This document shows positions 15,372-23,500 of a stretch of DNA of 32,748 nucleotides, piece after piece. The notes below the pieces were generated by a model. That model was given only the letters and a program-made list of their open reading frames with translations. It was not told the DNA's origin and did no database searches. Positions within the stretch are counted from its first letter, which is position 1. Each line of letters opens with the position of its first letter. The DNA is from Mesorhizobium sp. B2-4-3 (GTDB taxonomy: Bacteria; Pseudomonadota; Alphaproteobacteria; Rhizobiales; Rhizobiaceae). Position numbers and translations under genes: made by a program. The stretch lies in assembly GCF_006442815.1 (NCBI RefSeq), contig NZ_VFVL01000046.1:1-32748 (forward strand), given 5' to 3'.

Positions 15372-16058
15372 CTACCCCACCCACTTTTCATAATCCGACA
15401 CCAGCAGGTGCAGCGGCGCGACGTCCTCGTCGATGTTGGAGAAGCGGCCGATCGGATCGCGGAAGACGTTGTCGGTGAGGTCGTCGTTGACCGTCGAGAC
15501 CTCGCCGATCAGCACGTCCTTGCCCTCGGCCCAGAAGGCGTGCCAGACGCCGGGCAGAAGCGTGACGCTCTGGCCCGGATCGAGCTTCAAGAGGCCGCCG
15601 GCCGGCAATCTGGTGATGGTGCCGTCGACCGGCACCGATACTTCGGCCTTCGGGTCGATGCCGCCGTCGCGGTCGTGCATGAAAAGTTCCAGCACCAGCT
15701 TGCCGCCGCCGCGGTTGATGATGTCCTCGGCCTTGATGTTGTGGCGGTGCATCGGCGAGAGCTGGTCCTTGCGCGAGATCATGATCTTTTCGGCATAGAG
15801 CATGCCCATGCCGAGCTTCATGTCCTCGTAGCGGCCGTTGCGCACGGTGAACAGGAACAGGCCGAGTTCGTCGAACTTCTCCTGGCCATAGTCGGTGATG
15901 TCCCAGCCGAGGCGCGAGGTGAAGATGGCCGCGGAGTCGGCCTTGTGCGCCTTCATCTCTTCCGGCGACCAATAGGCAAAGGGCGGCATGATGTAGCCGA
16001 AGGAGCGGATGAAGGCGTCGGCCTCGCGGATGATGTCGTTGATCTTGGAGCGCTTCAT
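15372..16058 (-). CDS. D-lyxose ketol-isomerase family cupin
   Basis: A 228-residue protein that resembles, over its full length, the D-lyxose/D-mannose isomerase of Escherichia coli O157 (227 residues as I recall it). Both start MKRSxINDII, share LGWDxT, AEKIM, EDIINRGGG and GEVSxVNDD, and end near the same point. The cupin metal ligands are visible as H104 and H106 (SPMHRHNIK), E111 and H173 (PGVWHAFWAE). The reaction is reversible conversion of D-lyxose to D-xylulose, often also D-mannose to D-fructose. The ATG at 16058 follows GGGAGGAAA at a normal distance; longer frames upstream have no such site. It is divergent from a DSD1-type gene across a 203-base gap; no sugar transporter is nearby. 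Confidence 0.9.
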   Translation of the reverse strand: MKRSKINDIIREADAFIRSFGYIMPPFAYWSPEEMKAHKADSAAIFTSRLGWDITDYGQEKFDELGLFLFTVRNGRYEDMKLGMGMLYAEKIMISRKDQLSPMHRHNIKAEDIINRGGGKLVLELFMHDRDGGIDPKAEVSVPVDGTITRLPAGGLLKLDPGQSVTLLPGVWHAFWAEGKDVLIGEVSTVNDDLTDNVFRDPIGRFSNIDEDVAPLHLLVSDYEKWVG

Positions 16059-16261
16059 GGTCGTGTTTCCTCCCGGCCGTTGCCTGCTGAAATCTGTCCA
16101 TCCGAATAGCCCAATGCCCGCCCGCTGTCGACGCAAACTGACGGGTCTGGCCCCGTGACATGGGCGGCGTTCGGGGCCATAAACCCAACTGATTTGTTTT
16201 AACGCAATGTCTTGTCTCGCAGCGGTTGCCGCTCGGAAGACATGCTTTGGACGGTGATCCC

Positions 16262-17320
16262 ATGCCAAGCATAGACGACCTCGACACACCGGCGATTCTG
16301 ATCGACGCAGCCCGAGCCGAAGCCAACATCACCAAGGCGCAGGCGCATGCCGACCGCCACGGATTGAAGCTCAGGCCGCATATCAAGACGCACAAGCTGC
16401 CTTATTGGGCCAAGAAGCAGGTGGCGGCGGGCGCCGTCGGCATCACTTGCCAGAAGATCGGCGAGGCCGAGGTGATGGCCGATGCCGGGCTCGATGACAT
16501 TTTTCTCCCCTACAATATCCTCGGCCGCGCCAAGCTGGAGCGGCTCAAGGCGCTGCACGGCCGCGTCACACTCTCGGTGACGGCCGACAGCCATGAGACA
16601 CTAGAGGGGCTGGCCGCCACCTTCACCGATGCGGGCCATCCGCTTTCGGTGCTGGTCGAGTGCGACACCGGCATGGGCCGCTGCGGCGTGCAGAGCGCCG
16701 ACGACGCGCTGACGCTGGCGAAAGTGATCGACCAGGCCAAGGGCCTCAGCTTCGGCGGGTTGATGACCTATCCGGCCGCGGGGCGCGCCGCCGAGGCGGA
16801 GGCATGGCTGAAAGGCGCGCACGATGCGCTTGCCGCGGCGGGGCTTGATTGCGAGCGCATCTCCAGCGGCGGCACGCCGGACATGTGGCGCTCCGGTGAA
16901 GACAGCGTCGTCACCGAGTACCGGCCCGGCACCTACATCTATCTCGACCGCTACCAGGTCGCCAAAGGCGTCGGCACGCTGGACGATTGCGCGCTGACGG
17001 TGCTGGCCACGGTGGTCAGCCATCCGACTGCGACCCGCGCCATCCTCGACAGCGGCAGCAAGGCGCTGTCGTCCGACACGCTCGGGCTGCCGGAGTTCGG
17101 CGAGCTGCTCGGCGTGCCGGGTGCCCGCGTCACGGGCCTCAGCGAAGAGCACGGCACCGTCACGCTTGCGGACGGTGCCGCCTTGCGCATCGGCCAGCGC
17201 GTGCGCGTCGTGCCCGATCATTGCTGCGTGGTGACGAATTTGTTCGACCAGGTGCACCTGATCGACGGCGACAAGGTGCTGGAAACGCTGCCGGTGGCGG
17301 CAAGGGGACGGATGGGGTAG
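16262..17320 (+). CDS. DSD1-family PLP enzyme (D-threonine aldolase / D-serine dehydratase-like)
   Basis: A 352-residue fold-type III (alanine racemase-like) enzyme. K42 in LRPHIKTHK is the expected PLP lysine, SVLVECDTGMGRCGV lies on the barrel, and the C-terminal VVPDHCCVVTNL holds a His-x-Cys pair (H320, C322). In the sequences I remember, eukaryotic D-serine dehydratase binds zinc with His and Cys here, whereas D-threonine aldolases use His and Asp. The residue pattern therefore leans to dehydratase or a related D-amino acid lyase, but beta-hydroxyaspartate aldolases also belong to this family and are not excluded. ATG 16262 is chosen; a TTG at 16226 would add 12 unlikely residues. No other D-amino acid or glyoxylate genes adjoin it. 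Confidence 0.87.
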   Translation: MPSIDDLDTPAILIDAARAEANITKAQAHADRHGLKLRPHIKTHKLPYWAKKQVAAGAVGITCQKIGEAEVMADAGLDDIFLPYNILGRAKLERLKALHGRVTLSVTADSHETLEGLAATFTDAGHPLSVLVECDTGMGRCGVQSADDALTLAKVIDQAKGLSFGGLMTYPAAGRAAEAEAWLKGAHDALAAAGLDCERISSGGTPDMWRSGEDSVVTEYRPGTYIYLDRYQVAKGVGTLDDCALTVLATVVSHPTATRAILDSGSKALSSDTLGLPEFGELLGVPGARVTGLSEEHGTVTLADGAALRIGQRVRVVPDHCCVVTNLFDQVHLIDGDKVLETLPVAARGRMG

Positions 17321-17328
17321 CGGCCTTT

Positions 17329-17476
17329 CCTTCTCCCCTTGTGGGAGAAGGTGGATCGGCGCGTTAGCGCCGAGACGGATGAGGGGTGCTCCAGAGAAAG
17401 CCAGCGTCTCACTCCGCTGGAACACCCCTCATCCGGCCGCTTCGCGGCCACCTTCTCCCACAAGGGGAGAAGGGGG
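17329..17476. repeat. Palindromic intergenic element, family B, copy 1
   Basis: Outer arms ccttctccccttgtgggaga and tctcccacaaggggagaagg face each other. Inside are atcggcgcgttagcgccgag, a gatgaggggtgctcc / ggaacacccctcatc pair and cagcgtctcactccgctgg. It fills the space between the DSD1-type gene and ccmC, and its right arm runs into the 3' end of ccmC, coding its last residues. Copy 2 lies on the other side of ccmC. Confidence 0.88.
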
Positions 17477-18232
17477 AGCCCGCTCGGCCTGCCGGGCCGC
17501 AACTCTACGCATCGCGGTCACCCGGCGCCTGAAAATCTCCGTGCGCATCGCCATCAGATGCAATGCGAAGAACAGCACGGTGAAGCCGAGCGCCATGACG
17601 CCGAGGGGCCACAGCATCGAGGGATCGATGGTCGGGCCGCCGAGACGGAAGACGGATGCCGGCTGGTGCAGCGTGTTCCACCAGTCGACCGAGAATTTGA
17701 TGATCGGGATGTTGATGAAGCCGACCAGCGTGATGATGGCGGCGGCCCAGGCGGCGCGGCCGGCATCGTCCAGCGCGCGGGTCAGCGCGATGATGCCGAG
17801 ATACATCAGGAAAAGCACGAAGACCGAGGTCAGCCGCGCGTCCCAAACCCACCAGGTGCCCCACATCGGCTTGCCCCAGATGGAGCCGGTGATCAGCGCG
17901 AGCGCTGTAAAGGTGGCGCCGATCGGGGCCGCCGATTTCAGCGCGACATCGGCCAGCGGGTGGCGCCAGACCAGCGTGCCCAGCGCCGAGATCGCCATGA
18001 TCGTGTAGCACATCATGGCGAGCCACGCGAAAGGCACGTGGATATACATGATGCGCACCGTGATGCCCTGTTGGAAATCCTCCGGCGCGGTGAAGCTCAT
18101 ATAGAGGCCGACGGCGAGCAGGATCGCCGCGACCGCCGCCAGCCACGGAATGATCTTGTCGGCCAGCCCGACGAAGCGCGTCGGATTGGCGAGATCGGCC
18201 CAGGCGCTGAAGCGTGAGGTGGTATCGCTCAT
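17429..18232 (-). CDS. ccmC: Haem-handling membrane protein CcmC of cytochrome c biogenesis
   Basis: A 267-residue protein with six membrane helices and the tryptophan-rich motif WGTWWVWD at 124-131 that binds haem. H65 (YIHVPFAW) and H189 (LHQPAS) correspond to the two axial haem ligands of the family. CcmC loads haem onto CcmE in system I maturation. The ATG at 18232 has a modest AGGT upstream. The last 16 or so residues (from about 252, PSPLVGEGG) are encoded by palindromic element B copy 1, past where the family normally ends. Unlike the usual ccmABCDG order, no other ccm gene is adjacent: ndvA precedes it on the same strand and a repeat follows. Only 39 bases separate it from repeat B copy 2, so its promoter is not evident. 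Confidence 0.95.
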   Translation of the reverse strand: MSDTTSRFSAWADLANPTRFVGLADKIIPWLAAVAAILLAVGLYMSFTAPEDFQQGITVRIMYIHVPFAWLAMMCYTIMAISALGTLVWRHPLADVALKSAAPIGATFTALALITGSIWGKPMWGTWWVWDARLTSVFVLFLMYLGIIALTRALDDAGRAAWAAAIITLVGFINIPIIKFSVDWWNTLHQPASVFRLGGPTIDPSMLWPLGVMALGFTVLFFALHLMAMRTEIFRRRVTAMRRVAARQAERAPPSPLVGEGGREAAG

Positions 18233-18271
18233 GCCGACCTAAATAGACCGGCAATGGGTCAGGGGCAATTC

Positions 18272-18417
18272 CCCTTCTCCCCTTGTGGGAGAAGGTGTCG
18301 CCGAAGGCGACGGATGAGGGGTGTTCCAGGGAACACCCACGTCTCACTCCGCTGGAACACCCCTCATCCGTCTCGGCGCTATGCGCCGATCCACCTTCTC
18401 CCACAAGGGGAGAAGGT
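18272..18417. repeat. Palindromic intergenic element, family B, copy 2
   Basis: Same architecture and nearly the same length as copy 1: outer arms ccttctccccttgtgggaga and tctcccacaaggggagaagg, an inner gatgaggggtgttcc / ggaacacccctcatc pair, and cgtctcactccgctgg in the centre. The small inner hairpins differ between copies (gtcgccgaaggcgac here, ggcgcgttagcgcc in copy 1), as in mosaic elements. It begins 39 bases upstream of ccmC and ends 10 bases from the ndvA stop. Confidence 0.9.
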
Positions 18418-18427
18418 GGATCGCGCC

Positions 18428-20197
18428 TTACGCCGCTTCCGTGACCGGACGGCTGAGGCGGCGGACCTCTTCGTCGTTGAGCAGGCCGCCGGCGCGCAGC
18501 AAGGAGGCGAAGCGGCCGTTGCGCAGCGACAGCTCGGTGAAGCCGCCGGACTCGACCACCTTGCCCTTGTCCATGAAGACGACGAGGTCGGCGTCGCGCA
18601 CCGTGGTCAGGCGGTGAGCGATGATGAAGGTCGTGCGGTTGCGGCGCAGCTCGTCGATCGCTTCCTTGACGCGGTCCTCGGTTTCCACGTCGAGCGCGCT
18701 GGTCGCCTCGTCGAGCACCAGGATCGGAGCATCCTTCAGCACGGCGCGGGCAATGGCGATACGCTGGCGCTCGCCGCCCGAGAGCTGGCCGCCGCGCTCG
18801 CCGACGACGGTGTCGTAGCCGCAGCTCTTGGAAAGGATGAAGTCCTGCGCGGCGGCGGCATTGGCGGCAGCGTGCACCTCGTCATTGCTCGCATCGGCAC
18901 GGCCGACGCGGATGTTGTCCTCGATCGAGCGGTTGAGCAGGCCGGCGTCCTGGAAGACGGTGGCGATCGAATGGCGCAGCGACTTGCGGGTCACCGTGCG
19001 GGTATCGATGCCGTCGATCAGGATGCGGCCGCTGGACGGCGTGAAGACGCGCTGCAACAGATTGATGAGCGTCGTCTTGCCGGCGCCGGTCGGGCCGACG
19101 ATGGCGACCGTCTGGCCGGCCTGGACCTCGAACGAGACCTCCTCGATGCCGTGGCCGGAATTGGCGAACTCGAAGCTGACGTCCTCGAAGCGCACATGGC
19201 CGGTGACGTTGGTGAGCTCGCGCAGGCCATCGGGCTCGACGGTATCGGCGGCCGAGTCTTCAAGATGATAGAAGTCCTCGAGCTTGGCGCGCGCCTCGGA
19301 AATCTGCGTGGTGAAGGCCGACATCTGGTCGAGACGAGCGATCAGCATTCCGGCAAAGCCGGTGAAGGCGACGACGTCGCCGACGCGGAGCTGGCCCTTG
19401 GTAACGAGATAGGCGCCGATCGACAGCACGATCATCATCGAGATGGTCGAAGACAGGCGGTTCAGCGCATTGGCGATCGCCCACCAGTCGAGCACGGGGT
19501 TCTGCGCGTCGAGCAGGTCCTTGACGTAGCGCTTCAACGTCGCGGTCTCGTGGCCGATGCGGTTGTAGCTCTGCAGCACGGCGACATTGCTGACGCTGTC
19601 GGAGACATGGGCAAAGACGGTGTGGTAGTGGCGCTCGACGGCGGTCTGTCCCGACTTGGTGCGGCGCATAACGATGCGGCCGATGCCAACGTAGAGCACG
19701 CCGAGGCCGAGCAATACGACGGACATGCGGATATCCATGGCAAGCGCGGTCGGCACCAGCAGCACCAGCGCGATGGCCGTCGAGAGATGCACGCGCATGA
19801 ATTCGAGCCACAGGCTGAACAGGGTCTCGACAGCGCGCAGCAGCGTGTGCAGCGAATTGGACGTGCCGCGCTGGTGATGCCAGGCGAGAGGCATGGTGAT
19901 CACGCGCTCGAAGGACTGGCACAGCACTTCGGAGCGGCGGGCATGGGCGAAGCGATCGGCACCGCGCGCCACCAGCACGAAGGCGATGACGTTGAAGACC
20001 CCGATAGCGGCCCAGACGGCGAGCGTCGAAAACACCGGGCCTTTTTCGGAAATGGCACCGATCACCCGACCCAGAAGGATCGGCTCGAGGATCGCGATCG
20101 CCGCGAGCGCGACGTTGGCCCCACAAATCAGCGCAACGCGCTTCTTGTCGGACGCCAGATAACCCAGCGCTCTAAAGTAGATCTGCAGAAGTGACAC
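18428..20197 (-). CDS. ndvA: Cyclic beta-1,2-glucan exporter, ABC transmembrane-ATPase fusion
   Basis: A 589-residue half-transporter with about six membrane helices in the first 310 residues and a C-terminal ATPase: Walker A GPTGAGKTT starting at 368, the signature LSGGERQR near 473 and Walker B ILVLDEATS near 490. It follows Agrobacterium ChvA closely (588 residues as I recall), for example SWHHLRGTSN versus AWHHQRGTSN, and RVGDVVAFTGFA. It exports cyclic beta-1,2-glucan made by NdvB to the periplasm, needed for osmoadaptation and nodule or host invasion. The GTG at 20197 is preferred: it has GGAG nine bases upstream and gives the family length and the typical SLLQIY start. An ATG at 20266 would add 23 residues without a good ribosome site. 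It lies downstream of ndvB on the same strand. Confidence 0.96.
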   Translation of the reverse strand: MSLLQIYFRALGYLASDKKRVALICGANVALAAIAILEPILLGRVIGAISEKGPVFSTLAVWAAIGVFNVIAFVLVARGADRFAHARRSEVLCQSFERVITMPLAWHHQRGTSNSLHTLLRAVETLFSLWLEFMRVHLSTAIALVLLVPTALAMDIRMSVVLLGLGVLYVGIGRIVMRRTKSGQTAVERHYHTVFAHVSDSVSNVAVLQSYNRIGHETATLKRYVKDLLDAQNPVLDWWAIANALNRLSSTISMMIVLSIGAYLVTKGQLRVGDVVAFTGFAGMLIARLDQMSAFTTQISEARAKLEDFYHLEDSAADTVEPDGLRELTNVTGHVRFEDVSFEFANSGHGIEEVSFEVQAGQTVAIVGPTGAGKTTLINLLQRVFTPSSGRILIDGIDTRTVTRKSLRHSIATVFQDAGLLNRSIEDNIRVGRADASNDEVHAAANAAAAQDFILSKSCGYDTVVGERGGQLSGGERQRIAIARAVLKDAPILVLDEATSALDVETEDRVKEAIDELRRNRTTFIIAHRLTTVRDADLVVFMDKGKVVESGGFTELSLRNGRFASLLRAGGLLNDEEVRRLSRPVTEAA

Positions 20198-20572
20198 TTC
20201 AGCTACTCCGCCAAACTCTTGTAAGTGCTCAATGCCGGTTTTGTGCACCGCACCATTTTCTGACACGTATCGGTTAATGTGTCGCGAAACAATGCGCCGT
20301 CTATCCCTTCCGTTCCCATTTAGCGAACAAAAGATGACGACGGTGCGAAATCTGGCGTGATCACCTAACGGTTTGAGATAAAAGGTGAAATGTCAGCCTT
20401 GCGGCAAAATAATGGCACTTGCCCCGCGCTGCCACATTTTTAATCACAAGCTTCTTGCTTAGCCTGCCCTAAAGTAAGGCATGCGATCGAGCGCGGGGGC
20501 CTCGCCAAGTAAAGAACAGCGACCGGCCGCGTATCCCGAGGGACGCGCGGCCGATAAGCCAAACCTTTGATT
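20198..20572. other. Intergenic region between ndvB and ndvA (375 bases)
   Basis: No convincing gene is seen. The right end holds the hairpin after ndvB (20524-20553). The middle (about 20330-20480) is visibly richer in A and T than its surroundings, with runs such as gagataaaaggtgaaatg and ccacatttttaatcacaag, and could hold an ndvA promoter on the minus strand. I could not assign -35 and -10 boxes with confidence. Confidence 0.6.
20524..20553 (-). terminator. Probable intrinsic terminator of ndvB
   Basis: A perfect 8-base outer stem CGGCCGCG (20524-20531) and CGCGGCCG (20546-20553) encloses an inner TCC / GGA pairing. It lies 20 bases after the ndvB stop. On the minus strand it is followed only by a weak T-rich stretch (ctgttcttta), so termination may be partial and allow read-through to ndvA. 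Confidence 0.6.
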
Positions 20573-23500
20573 TTACGCTGGTATCCTGACGACGACCTCG
20601 GCCTTGCCGCCGGCCTTCGGCTCAAAAGACGCCGATTTTTTCTTCGAACCGTCGACTTCTAGCGAGATCGACTTGGCCTTTTTGTCGCGGATGACGCGAA
20701 GCTTGATTTCGCCGTCGAACATCTTGAGCGTCGCGGCGTAGCCGTCCCAGTGCGCGGGCAGCTTCGGCCTAAACGTGATCTCCTTGCCGCGCCGCTCGAT
20801 GCCAAGGATGCCTTCCACCGCCGCGCGGTAAAGCCAGCCGGCCGAGCCCGTATACCAGGTCCAGCCGCCGCGGCCGCCCTTGCCTTCGCCGGCATAGATG
20901 TCGGCGGCCACGACATAGGGCTCGACGCGGTAGTGCTCGGCCGCCGCCTCGTCCGAGGCATGGTTGACCGGGTTCAGCATCGAGAAGCAGCGGTAGGCCT
21001 CGTCGGTGCGGCCCATCTCGGCCAGCGCGATCACGAACCAGGTGGCTGCATGGGTGTACTGGCCGCCATTCTCGCGCACGCCCGGCGGGTAGCTCTTGAT
21101 GTAGCCGGGGTCGTGCTCGCTTTTCGAGAAGGGCGGCGTGAACAGCTTTACGATCTTGAGATCGTCGTCGACCAGCATCTCGGTCGCCTGTTCCATGGCC
21201 GTCGTCGAGCGCGCGGGATCGCCCTCGCCCGACAGCACGCTCCAGGACTGGGCGATGGAATCGATCTTGCACTCGTGCGAATTGTGCGAGCCGAGCGGCG
21301 TGCCGTCGTCGAAGCTGCCGCGCCGGTACCACTGGCCATCCCAGGCGGTGCTTTCCAGGGCCCGCTTCAGCGCGTCCGCGTGCCTCACCCAGGCCTGCGC
21401 CCGCTTGGCGTCGCCCTGCCCCTTGGCGACAGGGGCGAAGTCCGTGAGCGTCTTCAGGAGGAACCAGCCCAGCCACACGCTCTCGCCCTTGCCGCCCTCG
21501 CCGACACGGTTCATGCCGTCGTTCCAGTCGCCGCCGAGGATGAGCGGCAGGCCGGCAGGACTGCTGCGCTTGATCGCCAGATCGAGCGCCCGCGCGCAAT
21601 GGTCATAGAGCGGCGCGGTGTTCTTGGTGATCTCGGGCGTGAAGAAGGCGTCATGCTCGTCCTCGCCGAGCTGCTGCCCGTCGATGAAGGGCAACTGCTC
21701 CTTGAGGATCGCGGCGTCGCCGGTCACCTCGATGTAGCGGGCCGTCGCATGCGCCAGCCAGACGACGTCGTCGGAGATCAGGGTGCGCACGCCGGCATCG
21801 GTGCGCGGCAACCACCAGTGCTGCACGTCGCCTTCCGGGAACTGCCGGCGCGCGGCATTGAGGATCTGGTTGCGCGCCAGCTTCGGGTCGTGCGCCAGAA
21901 GGGCGAGCGTGTCCTGCAGCTGGTCACGGAAGCCGAAAGCGCCGCTCGCCTGGTAGAAGGCCGAGCGCGCGCGGATGCGGCAGGCAACTGCCTGATAGGG
22001 CAACCAATGGTTGACCATGGCGTTCATCGCCTCGTCGGGCGTCTCGACCTGGATGGTGTCGAGGAAGCTGCGCCAGGCCTTTTCATTGTCGGCCAGGCGC
22101 TGGTCGAAATCCTTGCCGCGATGGGTCTGCACCAGGGCGCTCGCCTCGGCGGGCGTGGCTGCGTCGCCAAGCAGCCAGAGAAGCGTCACGTCGCCACCGG
22201 CCGGAATGTCGATGTCGCTGGCGACAACCGCGCAAGGGTCGTCGCCCGCTTCGATGCGCCCCGAAAGCGCAAGCCCGCCGAGCACGGCTTGCGGATACTC
22301 CGTCGTGCCGTGCCTGCCGACGAATTCGGAGCGGTCCGCGGTCACGGAGTGGACAGGATGGCTTGCCGCCAGGAAAGCCATGCGCTCGCCGAAGTCGAGG
22401 CCATAGGGATTCTGCGCCAGAAGCGCGCCTGTCGCCGCGTCGCGCGAAGGCACGATGGTCGCCGCGGTGCGCGAGCGATGGCCACCCAACACCCATTCGG
22501 CATAGGCATAGACGCGCAGGCGCGCCGGCACGGAGCCCGAATTCTGGATGCGCAGCCGGGTGATCTTCACCGGATCGACAGGATCGACCACCTGCGTCAA
22601 ATCCATCGAGAGCGGCCCGCGCTTCGAGCGGAAGGTGGAAAAGCCCTGGCCGTGCCATGTCTCATAGGTCATCGACGGATCGCGGACTGTCGCCGCCATC
22701 GGCGAGAACGCCTTGCCGCTGGCGTGGTCGAAGACATAGAAGCCCTCGCCCGGCCGGTTCGACACCGGGTCGTTCGACCACGGCGTCAGCTGGTAGTCGC
22801 GGCTGTTGCGGCTCCAAGTGAAGCCGGCGCCTTCGGCCGAGACGTGGAAGCCGAAGGACGCGTTGGAGATGACGTTGATCCAGGGCTGCGGCGTCGAGCG
22901 CCGTCCGGTCAGCCGGGTCACATAGTGGCGGCCGTCACCGTCGAAGCCGCCAAAGCCGTTCCACAGGCTGAGACCGCTGCCGTCGGCGGCGATATCGCTT
23001 CCACCCTGGCTTGCAGGCACCGGCAAAGGCAGCGGCGGAACAGGTTCGCGCGGCGAGCCGCCCTCGGCCTGCAGCAAGGCATCGCGGGCCTGGAGGGCCG
23101 CCGTCTCGGCGCGTTCGAGCTGGTCGAAGATCGTGCCGTTGCGGGTGTGCAGCACGACGCGCGCCACCGACAGCAAGGTCTTGTAGGTCGGCTCATCCAT
23201 CAGGTCGCGGCGCACCGCGAAGATGTGCTGGCGCGGCCCAAGCTCGCGTCCGCGCAGGCGGCTGTTCTCGCACAACGTCTCCACGGCGCGCTGCAGGTCC
23301 TGCACATAGGACGAGGCCTGTTCGTTGACGACGACGAAGTCGATCATCATTCCGCGAGCACGCATATATTCCTGGAAGCGGAGCGCCTGGGCGACGATCT
23401 CGAGGTCGGCGACGTCGCCGATGCGTACGAGGAAGATCGGGAAATCGCCGGAAATGCTGGTCGGCCACAGGCTCGACTGGCGGCCGAGGCCCGACGCGAT

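Noticed and set aside
17329..18417. CRISPR-like or composite-transposon reading of the two family B elements around ccmC
   Set aside because: There are only two copies, no regular spacers and no transposase; they are palindromic intergenic elements.
18254..20194. A plus-strand open frame of 646 codons antisense to ndvA
   Set aside because: It begins in a repeat element and runs opposite a clear ABC transporter; its composition is low-complexity.
20198..20266. A 23-residue N-terminal extension of NdvA from ATG 20266
   Set aside because: The GTG at 20197 has a better ribosome site and gives the length and start of known ChvA/NdvA proteins; the longer form is not excluded.
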